A stretch of 50,577 bases of DNA from an uncultured Lachnospiraceae bacterium (lineage in GTDB: Bacteria > Bacillota > Clostridia > Lachnospirales > Lachnospiraceae). The stretch lies in contig CADATP010000042.1 of the NCBI GenBank assembly GCA_902790935.1, forward strand, positions 1 to 50,577. The letters run 5' to 3'. The notes beneath the pieces were generated by a model. It searched no databases. It saw only the letters and a list, made by a program, of their open reading frames with translations, and was not told the origin of the DNA. A program made the position numbers and the translations under genes. Of this stretch, positions 1-7,852 are shown in pieces. Position 1 is the first letter of the stretch; every line of letters starts with the position of its first letter.

Positions 1-318
1 CCGGTAAATGTCTGCTATTGGGATGCAAGTCTTAGGAGCGGGGGCTTTGATTATACTTTAGACGCTTTAAGCGAAGCCTTTTTAAAGCTTAGCGAGGCAG
101 ATAATATCAAGGTTTATGCCTTTGACGACTGTACGGAGATAACTTGCAATTTTGACAATTATATCGATGGATTGCATTTTGGAGAGGAAACCGGTAAATA
201 CATTCTGGAATCCATACACTCAGATAACCATAGGATAACAATGGACAATAAGGATGAATATCTGGACAGGATCAGGAATATCTATTCTGCCTACGATTAC
301 GAAAGTATATTTAAATAG
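1..318 (+). CDS. SGNH-like hydrolase, C-terminal fragment (5' end outside window)
   Basis: An open frame runs from base 1 to a TAG at 316-318 and gives 105 residues with no internal start needed, so the gene begins upstream of the window. The fragment contains YIDGLHFGEETGKYIL, in which Asp-x-x-His followed by a short helix fits the C-terminal catalytic Asp/His block (block V) of SGNH/GDSL hydrolases. The preceding segment (NIKVYAFDDCTEITCNFDNY) would be the last strand and loop before that block. The N-terminal Ser block is not in the window, so the substrate cannot be judged. Related proteins in Lachnospiraceae often sit next to surface-polysaccharide acylation genes, but nothing here proves that. 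The family call rests on one motif only. Confidence 0.55.
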   Translation, partial: PVNVCYWDASLRSGGFDYTLDALSEAFLKLSEADNIKVYAFDDCTEITCNFDNYIDGLHFGEETGKYILESIHSDNHRITMDNKDEYLDRIRNIYSAYDYESIFK

Positions 319-346
319 GGCCGTTTAAATCCGGCCCTTTTCTTTT
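318..346 (+). terminator. Rho-independent terminator after the SGNH-like gene
   Basis: GGGCCG (318-323) pairs with CGGCCC (332-337) around an 8-nt loop, followed by TTTTCTTTT. It begins on the last base of the upstream stop codon. It lies between convergent genes, but on the minus strand the stem is followed by a poorer T tract. Confidence 0.8.
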
Positions 347-360
347 GCTTAATTCTTTAT

Positions 361-1080
361 TTATTTCTTTGTATAGACAGCAGGGTAGTCATAGAGCATT
401 TTTAGGGGCTCATCATCTGAAATACTCTTTCCGAGAGAAGCGCCAAATGTATCTTCTGCTGTTCCGGAAAATACGAGGAAATCATCTTTTACGAAGAAGG
501 ATTCGCAGATGGATTTGCCGCCCAGGGTACGCTTCATGGAATTGTCCATTACTTCGTAAGTTCCGGAAATATTGTACATATCTTTAAGGGCATCGAGAGT
601 CGGCAAAAGCTCCGGACCGTTGGAACTCATATATTCGCTTACGCTCATGCCGAGAGCATCTTCTATAAGCTCGTCTATGCTCTTTCCTGATGAAGCACTG
701 TCAATTCCCGCATTATCGAGCCTTTTTTCGAGGAAACTGATAAGACCGGAAAGAGCCAGAGCTTCGGCGGCTTTTTTTGTTTCTTCAAAACTCTTTTCAT
801 CTATCTTTTCGGAGAATTTTCCGTCGCCTGTAAATACAAGATCGACTTTAACGGTAACCTTGGTATCGTCAAAGGTAACGAGAGCGGCTGTTGTCGGATC
901 TTTGAACCATTCATTCATTTCCTCGATAACGTATCCGCGAAGATCGATCTCTCTGCTCCAGGAGCCTACGTAAGAGGTATCTTTAGCAAAAAAATTCTTA
1001 TAAACGAGCAGTCCTCCGCCTGTAAGGATTACAAGCAAAAGAAATATTACCATAAATGTTAAAACTCTGTTTTTCACCAT
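361..1080 (-). CDS. Membrane-anchored extracytoplasmic protein of unknown function
   Basis: This is a 239-residue protein. Residues about 5-27 (VLTFMVIFLLLVILTGGGLLVY) form one hydrophobic helix preceded by MVKNR, so a membrane anchor or uncleaved signal with the rest outside is likely. There is no lipobox cysteine. The soluble part starts SYVGSWSREIDL, a motif reminiscent of lipocalin-like stress/lipoprotein domains in Firmicutes, and ends in short beta-like segments (SGTYEV, DFLVFSG). I do not recognise a family with certainty. The gene is monocistronic, convergent with the gene at the window start and divergent from the TetR operon. The start is ATG with a weak GGGGAAAAG site 4-5 nt upstream. 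Confidence 0.6.
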   Translation of the reverse strand: MVKNRVLTFMVIFLLLVILTGGGLLVYKNFFAKDTSYVGSWSREIDLRGYVIEEMNEWFKDPTTAALVTFDDTKVTVKVDLVFTGDGKFSEKIDEKSFEETKKAAEALALSGLISFLEKRLDNAGIDSASSGKSIDELIEDALGMSVSEYMSSNGPELLPTLDALKDMYNISGTYEVMDNSMKRTLGGKSICESFFVKDDFLVFSGTAEDTFGASLGKSISDDEPLKMLYDYPAVYTKK

Positions 1081-1111
1081 AGTCTTTTCCCCATATAAAG
1101 CATATCACTAA

Positions 1112-1140
1112 GTAATATCCTACCATAAAAGAGCCCTCAA
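1112..1140 (-). promoter_or_regulatory. Possible sigma-70 promoter for the 361-1080 gene
   Basis: On the minus strand TTGAGG (1135-1140) and TATTAC (1112-1117) are separated by 17 nt, about 32 nt upstream of the ATG. Matches to consensus are moderate. Confidence 0.35.
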
Positions 1141-1208
1141 ATACACTTTGATACATAAAATTGTTTAAATTTACCAAAAACGGAAACGCTTTTTCGTGAA
1201 TTAGTTTC

Positions 1209-1238
1209 TTGCGAAGATACAAAGCCACATTTTATAAT
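1209..1238 (+). promoter_or_regulatory. Sigma-70 promoter of the TetR/alpha-galactosidase operon
   Basis: TTGCGA (1209-1214), an 18-nt spacer and a perfect TATAAT (1233-1238) put the start near 1245. An 8-bp inverted repeat, TTAGTTTC (1201-1208) and GAAACTAA (1240-1247), brackets the promoter exactly and could hold a second repressor site. Confidence 0.65.
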
Positions 1239-1259
1239 GGAAACTAAGGAGGGGGTTCA

Positions 1260-1274
1260 TCGTTTCCGAAACGA
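1260..1274 (+). promoter_or_regulatory. Perfect palindrome, candidate operator for the adjacent TetR protein
   Basis: TCGTTTC-C-GAAACGA is a 7-bp perfect inverted repeat with one central base. It lies about 15-30 nt downstream of the predicted start and 30 nt before the TetR gene. TetR proteins usually bind 15-17 bp palindromes next to their own promoter, so autorepression here is a natural inference. Confidence 0.5.
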
Positions 1275-1304
1275 AACAGAATCTGAAAGATACGAGGAAA
1301 TAAC

Positions 1305-1877
1305 ATGGCAGAAAGAACAAAGCAGCAGGAGCATATACTTGAAGGCACTATCAGAGTGTTCAATAAAAAAGGCCTTAAATTTACAATGGATGACCTTGCT
1401 CATGAACTTGGAATGAGTAAAAAAACAATATATGTTTCCTACAAGGAAAAGAATGAGCTTTTCTTCGATATGGTTGATTACCTTTTTGACAATATAGCGG
1501 AAAAGAAGGAAGAGGTCCTTAATGATTCCAAGCTTTCCACTACCGAAAAGGTAAAAAAAATACTTGGTGTGATGCCGGAAAGCTATAGCGAGATTGATTT
1601 CAGACAGCTTTATTTGCTCAGGGATAAATATCCCGATATTTACAGAAAAGTAGAAGAGAGACTTGAAACCGGATGGGAAGACACCATCAGCCTTATCGAA
1701 AAAGGAATAAAAGAGGGTGTGATCAGAGACATACCGATTTTTCTTGTAAAGACCATGCTTGAATCATCTCTTGAACAGTTTTTCTCGAGAGATATTCTCC
1801 TCAAAAACAAGATGTCCTATAACGAGGCTCTTGCCGGAGTAGTAGATATCATCGTTGATGGAATAGCCGTCAGATAA
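1305..1877 (+). CDS. TetR/AcrR-family transcriptional regulator
   Basis: This 190-residue protein has a typical TetR N-terminal DNA-binding domain (ILEGTIRVFNKKGLKFTMDDLAHELGMSKKTIYVSYKEKNELF, given here by position as residues 10-52 with the helix-turn-helix at about 24-46). The Met-Ser-Lys-Lys-Thr-Ile-Tyr recognition helix is canonical. The C-terminal 130 residues are helical and would bind an unknown ligand. It is the first gene of an operon with a GT-B-like protein, a GPH symporter and an alpha-galactosidase, and a perfect palindrome lies in its leader. It probably represses its own operon; whether the inducer is a galactoside is only inferred from the neighbours. Confidence 0.85.
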   Translation: MAERTKQQEHILEGTIRVFNKKGLKFTMDDLAHELGMSKKTIYVSYKEKNELFFDMVDYLFDNIAEKKEEVLNDSKLSTTEKVKKILGVMPESYSEIDFRQLYLLRDKYPDIYRKVEERLETGWEDTISLIEKGIKEGVIRDIPIFLVKTMLESSLEQFFSRDILLKNKMSYNEALAGVVDIIVDGIAVR

Positions 1878-1891
1878 AAAAGGAGGCAAAT

Positions 1892-3394
1892 ATGGACAAA
1901 TCCGCATCTATTTTCGGAAATGAAATGCCGAGGAGCGTTGTAAAAAAAGCCGAAAGAAGTAAGAGAAAATATATAAAAAAGTACGGTGATGACAGCAATG
2001 CATCGTACCCGGTAAGAATCGAAAAAAACAAATATATTGGGGACAGTCTCGGCGTAAACAATGTGCTTGTGGGAGATCTGAATTTAAACGCCCATTACGA
2101 CCCGGACGCACAGCTTCCCGGACTATCCTGGGATACTGAAAAGGGGATAATCGTCGGAAATATCCGTATGGGCTTTGGACACTACAGAATCTCAATGGCG
2201 ATTGCTTCCTGCGCAAAGTATCTGGGATATACGCCCTATTGGATGGACCTTAATTCCTATAAAGAGACAACCTGTACGAAGGTGATCGGAGCGCAGAACG
2301 ACCTATACTCTTTGGGCTCAAGGCTTTCCAAGAACCCTATCTTTAATAAACTGGTTTGGGAGCCTATGAACTATGAAGGCTTCAGGGCACTGTCCTACAA
2401 CGCCGCAGACCAGAAAAATGCCGAACTTATGGCACCTGTATATAAAAATGTTCCCAAGGAGATACCGGTAGTCGGTACCCATGTCTGGCCCGCACAGGCG
2501 GCGCTTCATGCGGGAATGAAGTATGTTGTAAACGCGATTCCCGACAACTGGCCAATGGCCCTCCATTTTGCGGAAGGAGCTGTTCATACGATCCAGTGCC
2601 GCAATGCATATCAGGGATACAAGATCTGCAACGGAATGATGAAAAAGAAAGTCTGCAAGCCTATGCCGGACGGTTCGTTAATATATACGGGGCATTATAT
2701 AGATCATGAGCTTGTCGTTAATATTGAAAAGGACTGCGAGGCCCGCATCAGAAGAAGAGAAGAAGGAAAGCCGATGAGATTCCTTCTAACCATTGGTGGC
2801 GCCGGAGCGCAAAAGGAAATTTTTGCAGCTATTATCAAATACTTACTTCCTTTTATCAAAGAAAAGAAGGCTGCACTGTATGTTAATGTAGGGGACTATC
2901 GTAATGTATGGGATCAGCTTAAGGCTGAGATCCCCGGTATGTCGGAAGTTTCTACCGAGCATATGGACAACTGGACGGATACAGAAAAGTTCGCCGAATA
3001 CGCGCTTACCGAAGAAGCAGATGTCAGCGGAATCCACGGCTTCTGGCACAAAAATATTTTTGAGGCTGTGTACTGCACAAATCTTCTTATGAGAAGCTGT
3101 GATGTGCTGGTAACTAAGCCCAGTGAACTGGCCTTTTATCCTGTGCCAAAGCTTTTCATAAGACGCGTCGGTAAGCATGAAATGTGGGGAGCAATCCACT
3201 CCGCCGAGATGGGAGAGGGAACGCTTGAATGCAGAGACATTCCCCACACTCTTCAGATGGTTTCCGAGTTTATGAATTCGGGAAGTCTGCTCGAGGATAT
3301 GTGTGGCGCGATTATATCCAATAAAGCATCAGGTCTCTATGACGGAGCTTATAAAGTTGTTGAGCTTGCTATGGGACTGCGTAATAAAAGTTAA
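1892..3394 (+). CDS. Putative GT-B-fold (GT28/MGDG-synthase-like) protein
   Basis: This 500-residue protein begins 14 nt after the TetR gene, behind a strong AGGAGG. It carries an early GFGHYR motif (residues 94-99) followed by a hydrophobic helix, resembling the GxGH-R-A loop of MGDG-synthase and MurG-like glycosyltransferases. It also has FLLTIGGAGAQKE, which resembles the first strand and Gly-rich loop of a C-terminal nucleotide-binding half, and a TKPSELAFYPVP segment resembling the sugar-nucleotide site of GT-B enzymes. No signal peptide or transmembrane helix is seen, so it is probably cytosolic. I cannot name the family for certain; it could act on a sugar or lipid, or be a non-catalytic relative. 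Its place between a TetR gene and a galactoside transporter suggests a role in galactoside metabolism. Confidence 0.5.
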   Translation: MDKSASIFGNEMPRSVVKKAERSKRKYIKKYGDDSNASYPVRIEKNKYIGDSLGVNNVLVGDLNLNAHYDPDAQLPGLSWDTEKGIIVGNIRMGFGHYRISMAIASCAKYLGYTPYWMDLNSYKETTCTKVIGAQNDLYSLGSRLSKNPIFNKLVWEPMNYEGFRALSYNAADQKNAELMAPVYKNVPKEIPVVGTHVWPAQAALHAGMKYVVNAIPDNWPMALHFAEGAVHTIQCRNAYQGYKICNGMMKKKVCKPMPDGSLIYTGHYIDHELVVNIEKDCEARIRRREEGKPMRFLLTIGGAGAQKEIFAAIIKYLLPFIKEKKAALYVNVGDYRNVWDQLKAEIPGMSEVSTEHMDNWTDTEKFAEYALTEEADVSGIHGFWHKNIFEAVYCTNLLMRSCDVLVTKPSELAFYPVPKLFIRRVGKHEMWGAIHSAEMGEGTLECRDIPHTLQMVSEFMNSGSLLEDMCGAIISNKASGLYDGAYKVVELAMGLRNKS

Positions 3395-3437
3395 CTAAAA
3401 ACGGGGATCCGGTATTAATGAAACGAAGGAGATTACT

Positions 3438-5267
3438 ATGGAACAGGGTAAGAAAAAACTATCGGGAAAAGAAAAATTTGCGTACGGAATAGGGGCCGTA
3501 GGCAAGGATATGGTGTATATGCTTTCGGCAAGCTATATCCTATACTACTATCAGGATATTATGGGTGTGTCTGCCTGGGTTATGGGTATTATACTTCTCA
3601 TAGCCAGAGTGTTTGACGCCTTTAACGATCCTTTGATGGGCGTACTTGTTGCCAAGACCAAAACTAAATGGGGTAAATTCAGACCCTGGCTTTTTATCGG
3701 AACGCTTACAAACGCAGTAGTTTTGTTTGTTATGTTCGCCGCTCCGCCTAAGCTTTCGGGAAGTGGCCTTGTAGCGTATGCAGCTATATTTTACATCCTT
3801 TGGGGCGTAACCTATACAATGATGGATATCCCATACTGGTCAATGGTTCCCGCGTTTACAGACGGCGGTAAAGAGCGTGAAAATATGTCCGCTCTCGGAA
3901 GAACCTGCGCCGGAGTGGGCTCCGCCATTGTAACCGTTGTCACTGTTATGGCGGTATCATTTTTAGGTAATGCGGCTACAACAAACAGCGCCAATAACGT
4001 TACAAACAGCTACACAAATGTTACAGCTTACGTTGCGGAGATGGACGAAACCGGAGCGGCAACAGGAAATGTTAAGACTCTCAGCGGAGACGTTTCGTTA
4101 AATGTTACTGCGGATAAGTCTGAATTCGAAGAAGCTTTATCATTCAATGCAAGCAATGCGAAATATGACGTAACTGCAGGAAGCCTTACCTATTCGAGCG
4201 AAGGAGGAGATGTGCTTACTCTGCAGGGACTTGATGTTGCTAAGGATTCGGCAGAAGGAGAAGCTGTAATCTGCTTATATGTAACGGAGGATGAATTTTC
4301 AAAGATAACCGATGGGGATAGCGTAGGCATCAGCCTTACATCAAAGAAGGAGGTAGAGCGAGAAGGATTCAAGTGGTTCTCCCTTATCATTGCAGTACTC
4401 TTCTTTGCATTTATCCTTATCACATGTCTTTTCATCAAGGAGAAGTCAACCGTTGATGTACAGACTGCCAAAGTCGGGGATATGTTTAAGGCACTTCTTC
4501 AAAACGACCAGGCAATGGCTATGGTTATTACCATCGTCCTTGTAAACTCCGCTACTTACATTACATCAAACCTTCTTATCTACTTCTTTAAGTACGATCT
4601 CGGAGGAGCTAATTGGCAGGGCAATTACACAACCTTTAACACGTTCGCCGGTGCATGTCAGATACTTGCGATGATGGCGCTTTTCCCGCTTCTTAGAAAG
4701 TGGTTCAGCACCATGAAGATTTTCTATATCTGCATTTTCTCCGCAATCGGAGGATATATCGTTCTGCTTATTATGGCGCTTACCGGAACAAGCATTGTAT
4801 ATCCTTTCTTTGCACCCGGATTCTTTATTATGGCAGCAGTCGGAATGCTTAACGTAATCGTTACGGTATTCCTTGCAAACACCGTTGACTATGGTGAGCT
4901 TAAGAACAACAGGCGTGATGAGTCGGTTATTTTCTCAATGCAGACCTTCGTTGTTAAGCTTGCATCAGGTATCGCTGCACTTGCTGCTTCAATCTGCCTG
5001 TCCGTATTTAATATAAGCGAATCTGACAGCACGTACGAGGCTATAGACGGAAGCTTTGCGGCGGGACTTAAAGCAAAGATTGCGGATATTATGGCTAACG
5101 GAGCAACTGTTGTATCCGGCAGCTCGGTTATCGGACTCAGATTTGTGATGACTGTTTTACCTGTATTTGTGCTTGTTATCGCGCTTATTATCTTTAGAGC
5201 AAGATATAAGCTGACGGATGAGAAGCTTGAAGAAATCACAAAGCAGCTTGCTGCCAAGAAAGCGTAA
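3438..5267 (+). CDS. GPH-family (MelB-like) sugar:cation symporter with external insert
   Basis: The protein is 609 residues, whereas GPH symporters usually have about 450-500. Residues 59-84 contain FDAFNDPLMG followed by TKTKWGKFRPW, the MelB signature. Asp60 and Asp64 correspond to the cation/sugar-binding aspartates after the first helix pair. Helices 1-5 lie within residues 25-176. An insert at about 178-308 then separates helix 5 from helix 6 (WFSLIIAVLFFAFILITCLF, 313-332). It is Ser/Thr/Asn-rich, hydrophilic and beta-prone, and the topology puts it outside the cell. The remaining helices are normal. The neighbouring GH36 gene suggests uptake of melibiose- or raffinose-type alpha-galactosides. 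The start has AAGGAG 7 nt upstream. Confidence 0.85.
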   Translation: MEQGKKKLSGKEKFAYGIGAVGKDMVYMLSASYILYYYQDIMGVSAWVMGIILLIARVFDAFNDPLMGVLVAKTKTKWGKFRPWLFIGTLTNAVVLFVMFAAPPKLSGSGLVAYAAIFYILWGVTYTMMDIPYWSMVPAFTDGGKERENMSALGRTCAGVGSAIVTVVTVMAVSFLGNAATTNSANNVTNSYTNVTAYVAEMDETGAATGNVKTLSGDVSLNVTADKSEFEEALSFNASNAKYDVTAGSLTYSSEGGDVLTLQGLDVAKDSAEGEAVICLYVTEDEFSKITDGDSVGISLTSKKEVEREGFKWFSLIIAVLFFAFILITCLFIKEKSTVDVQTAKVGDMFKALLQNDQAMAMVITIVLVNSATYITSNLLIYFFKYDLGGANWQGNYTTFNTFAGACQILAMMALFPLLRKWFSTMKIFYICIFSAIGGYIVLLIMALTGTSIVYPFFAPGFFIMAAVGMLNVIVTVFLANTVDYGELKNNRRDESVIFSMQTFVVKLASGIAALAASICLSVFNISESDSTYEAIDGSFAAGLKAKIADIMANGATVVSGSSVIGLRFVMTVLPVFVLVIALIIFRARYKLTDEKLEEITKQLAAKKA

Positions 5268-5325
5268 CTAGATAAGTCAAAGGCTGAATTTGTTGCATGT
5301 GCGAAAGAGGATTGAGGAAATTCAT

Positions 5326-7743
5326 ATGATAAAACATACGGAAAACAACGGCTTTATAATCGAAACAAAGAATACTTCATATATTTTCAAGGTCCTTCCC
5401 ACAGGTCAGCTTGAGCACTTATATTACGGGAAAAAGTTGACAATTCCGGAGGAAGCTGTAGAGGGAACATTGGATGCCCTCTGCGAAAAGCATGCATTTT
5501 ATCCCGGAAACACCATCGGTTATGATCAGGAGCATTTACAATATTCCCTTGAAGATATGCGCCTTGAGATGTCTTCATACGGAAAAGGAGACATAAGGGA
5601 GCCCTTCGTTTGCATTACACATGCCGACGGAAGCCGCACATCGGACTTCTTGTATGATTCGTACGAGATAAAGAATGAGACGCTTTTCTTAAAGGATATG
5701 CCTTCCTCTTACGATGAGAGCGGTAAGGCACAGCAGCTTACCATAATCCTTAAAGATAAATCGTATGAGCTTACAATGAAACTAAATTACGTCGTATATG
5801 AAGATTGCGACGTGATCACAAGAAATGCCGTTCTTGAGAATACGAGCGGTGATGAAATAAAAGTCGAGAGACTTATGAGTATGTCACTTGATCTTGATCA
5901 TGCAGGATATGTGTACAGTTCTTTCAGAGGCGCATGGGCAAGAGAGATGCAAAGGGACGATACCTTCGTAACAGGAGGAAAGCATATCGGATCTTCGATT
6001 ACAGGAACAAGCTCAAGCAGATGCAATCCTTTCTTTATGGTTCACCCCATAGAGACAAGCGAGGATGCGGGGGAAGTTTATGGCTTCAACCTTGTTTACA
6101 GCGGGAATCACTATGAATGCGTTGAGGCAAGCGCTTTCGGAAAAACAAGGATCGTAAACGGAATCAATCCCGAGGGCTTTTGCTTTGTATTGAAGCCGGG
6201 AGAAATTTTTGAATCCCCTGAGGCTGTTATGACATTCAGCTGTAAGGGATATAACGATATGAGCCATCATATGCACGACTTTGTCAGAGAGCATATCGTG
6301 CGCGGGGAGTGGAAGAAAAAGACAAGACCCGTCCTTTTAAACAGCTGGGAGGCGGCTTACTTTGATATAAATGAAAGCAAGCTTACCAAACTTGCCAAGG
6401 CAGGAAAAGAAGTCGGAATCGAGCTTCTTGTAATGGATGACGGCTGGTTCGGAGAAAGAAACGATGACAGCTGTTCACTCGGAGACTGGGATGTTAATAC
6501 AAAGAAACTTCCCCGTGGCCTTAAAGGACTTGCTGATAAGATTAACGGCGTAGGTCTGGATTTTGGAATCTGGGTCGAGCCTGAGATGATCTGTGTAAAG
6601 AGTAAGCTTTACGAGGCACATCCTGACTGGGCTGTAAATATACCCGGCAAGCCTCATTCCGAGGGACGTAACCAAAGGATACTTGATTATTCGAACCCGG
6701 CTGTGGTTGATTATATGATTGAAAAGATGTCGGAGGTATTTTCTTCTGCAAATATTTCCTACGTAAAGTGGGATATGAACAGGATCTTTTCCGACTACTT
6801 CTCACAGTATTTAACGGCAGAGCATCAGGGCGAGCTGGCACACAGATATGTGCAGGGATTTTATCGCACAATGAAGACTCTTACGGAAAAGTTTCCTCAT
6901 ATTCTCTTCGAGGGATGCAGTGCGGGCGGAAACAGATTTGACCTCGGAGTGCTTTGCTATTTCCCTCAGATCTGGGCAAGCGATGATACGGATGCGATGT
7001 GCAGACTTGCAATCCAAACAGGCTACAGCTACGGATATCCTATGTCAACCGTAACAGCCCATGTATCCGACTGCCCTAATCATCAGACGCTTCGTACGAC
7101 TCCTTTGGAGACCAGATTTAATGTGGCATCCTTCGGTGTCCTTGGATACGAGTGCAATCTTTGCGATATGAAAAAAGAAGAGGTCGCAGCTATCAAGGCG
7201 CAGATTGAGCTCTACAAAGAGTGGAGAGAAGTATTGCAATGGGGCGATTTCTACAGAGGAAAGGGAAATGCGTCCTTGCCGATGGTTACTGCCTCAACAA
7301 GCGGCGCAGCGGCGATTCCCTACAGTAACGACAACTTTGCGGAGTGGACATGTGTCTCAAAGGATAAAGAAAAAGCTGTCGGTATGGTGATGCAGAGGCT
7401 TGTCGTTCCTAATTCGCCTTTCCATTGTTACCATGCAAAAGGTCTTAAAGAAGACGCCCTTTACAATCTTTATAACAGAGTCCTTAAAGTTGATGTAAGA
7501 GAGTTCGGGGATCTTGTAAATACTGTAGCGCCTATACATGTCAAGAAAGACGGGCTGCTTATCGATATCATTGCGAAGTTCGTAAAGATGGACGGAGAGA
7601 GCGAGAATGTTATAGCCTCAGGTGATACCCTTATGAACGGCGGCTTACATTTAAAGCAGGCCTTCGGAGCTACGGGATATAACGGTGAAGTCCGCCACTT
7701 CCAGGACTTCGGTTCAAGGCTGTACTTTATCGAGAAAAAATAG
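5326..7743 (+). CDS. GH36 alpha-galactosidase, cytoplasmic
   Basis: This enzyme hydrolyses terminal alpha-1,6-galactosides such as melibiose or raffinose. An in-frame TTG lies at 5290, but GAGGA at 5314-5318 is well placed for ATG 5326, which gives 805 residues, slightly longer than the usual 700-750. The order is an N-terminal beta-sandwich domain (to about 340), a TIM barrel with LLVMDDGWFG and IWVEPEMI, then a C-terminal beta domain. The nucleophile is Asp483 in KWDMNR and the acid/base is Asp553 in WASDDTDA. There is no signal peptide, so the substrate must be imported, matching the symporter just upstream. It is the last gene of the operon, closed by a strong terminator. Confidence 0.93.
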   Translation: MIKHTENNGFIIETKNTSYIFKVLPTGQLEHLYYGKKLTIPEEAVEGTLDALCEKHAFYPGNTIGYDQEHLQYSLEDMRLEMSSYGKGDIREPFVCITHADGSRTSDFLYDSYEIKNETLFLKDMPSSYDESGKAQQLTIILKDKSYELTMKLNYVVYEDCDVITRNAVLENTSGDEIKVERLMSMSLDLDHAGYVYSSFRGAWAREMQRDDTFVTGGKHIGSSITGTSSSRCNPFFMVHPIETSEDAGEVYGFNLVYSGNHYECVEASAFGKTRIVNGINPEGFCFVLKPGEIFESPEAVMTFSCKGYNDMSHHMHDFVREHIVRGEWKKKTRPVLLNSWEAAYFDINESKLTKLAKAGKEVGIELLVMDDGWFGERNDDSCSLGDWDVNTKKLPRGLKGLADKINGVGLDFGIWVEPEMICVKSKLYEAHPDWAVNIPGKPHSEGRNQRILDYSNPAVVDYMIEKMSEVFSSANISYVKWDMNRIFSDYFSQYLTAEHQGELAHRYVQGFYRTMKTLTEKFPHILFEGCSAGGNRFDLGVLCYFPQIWASDDTDAMCRLAIQTGYSYGYPMSTVTAHVSDCPNHQTLRTTPLETRFNVASFGVLGYECNLCDMKKEEVAAIKAQIELYKEWREVLQWGDFYRGKGNASLPMVTASTSGAAAIPYSNDNFAEWTCVSKDKEKAVGMVMQRLVVPNSPFHCYHAKGLKEDALYNLYNRVLKVDVREFGDLVNTVAPIHVKKDGLLIDIIAKFVKMDGESENVIASGDTLMNGGLHLKQAFGATGYNGEVRHFQDFGSRLYFIEKK

Positions 7744-7778
7744 GATAGAGCGTATACTAGTACAATAATCAAACAAAG

Positions 7779-7821
7779 CGGCGGGTGATGGAATATCCAT
7801 CATCCGCCGAGTGTTATTTTT
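7779..7821 (+). terminator. Strong intrinsic terminator after the alpha-galactosidase operon
   Basis: A 13-bp stem (7779-7791 with 7797-7809, one G-T wobble) and a 5-nt loop are followed by a T-rich stretch (7813-7821). It separates this operon from the convergent capA-like gene and may serve both directions. Confidence 0.8.
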
Positions 7822-7852
7822 AATAAAGACTTGTGATGTTCTTTTAATACTT

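Noticed and set aside
998..1228. Minus-strand frame of 76 codons between the first two operons
   Set aside because: It overlaps the N-terminal coding region of the 361-1080 gene and the TetR promoter, and has no recognisable protein features.
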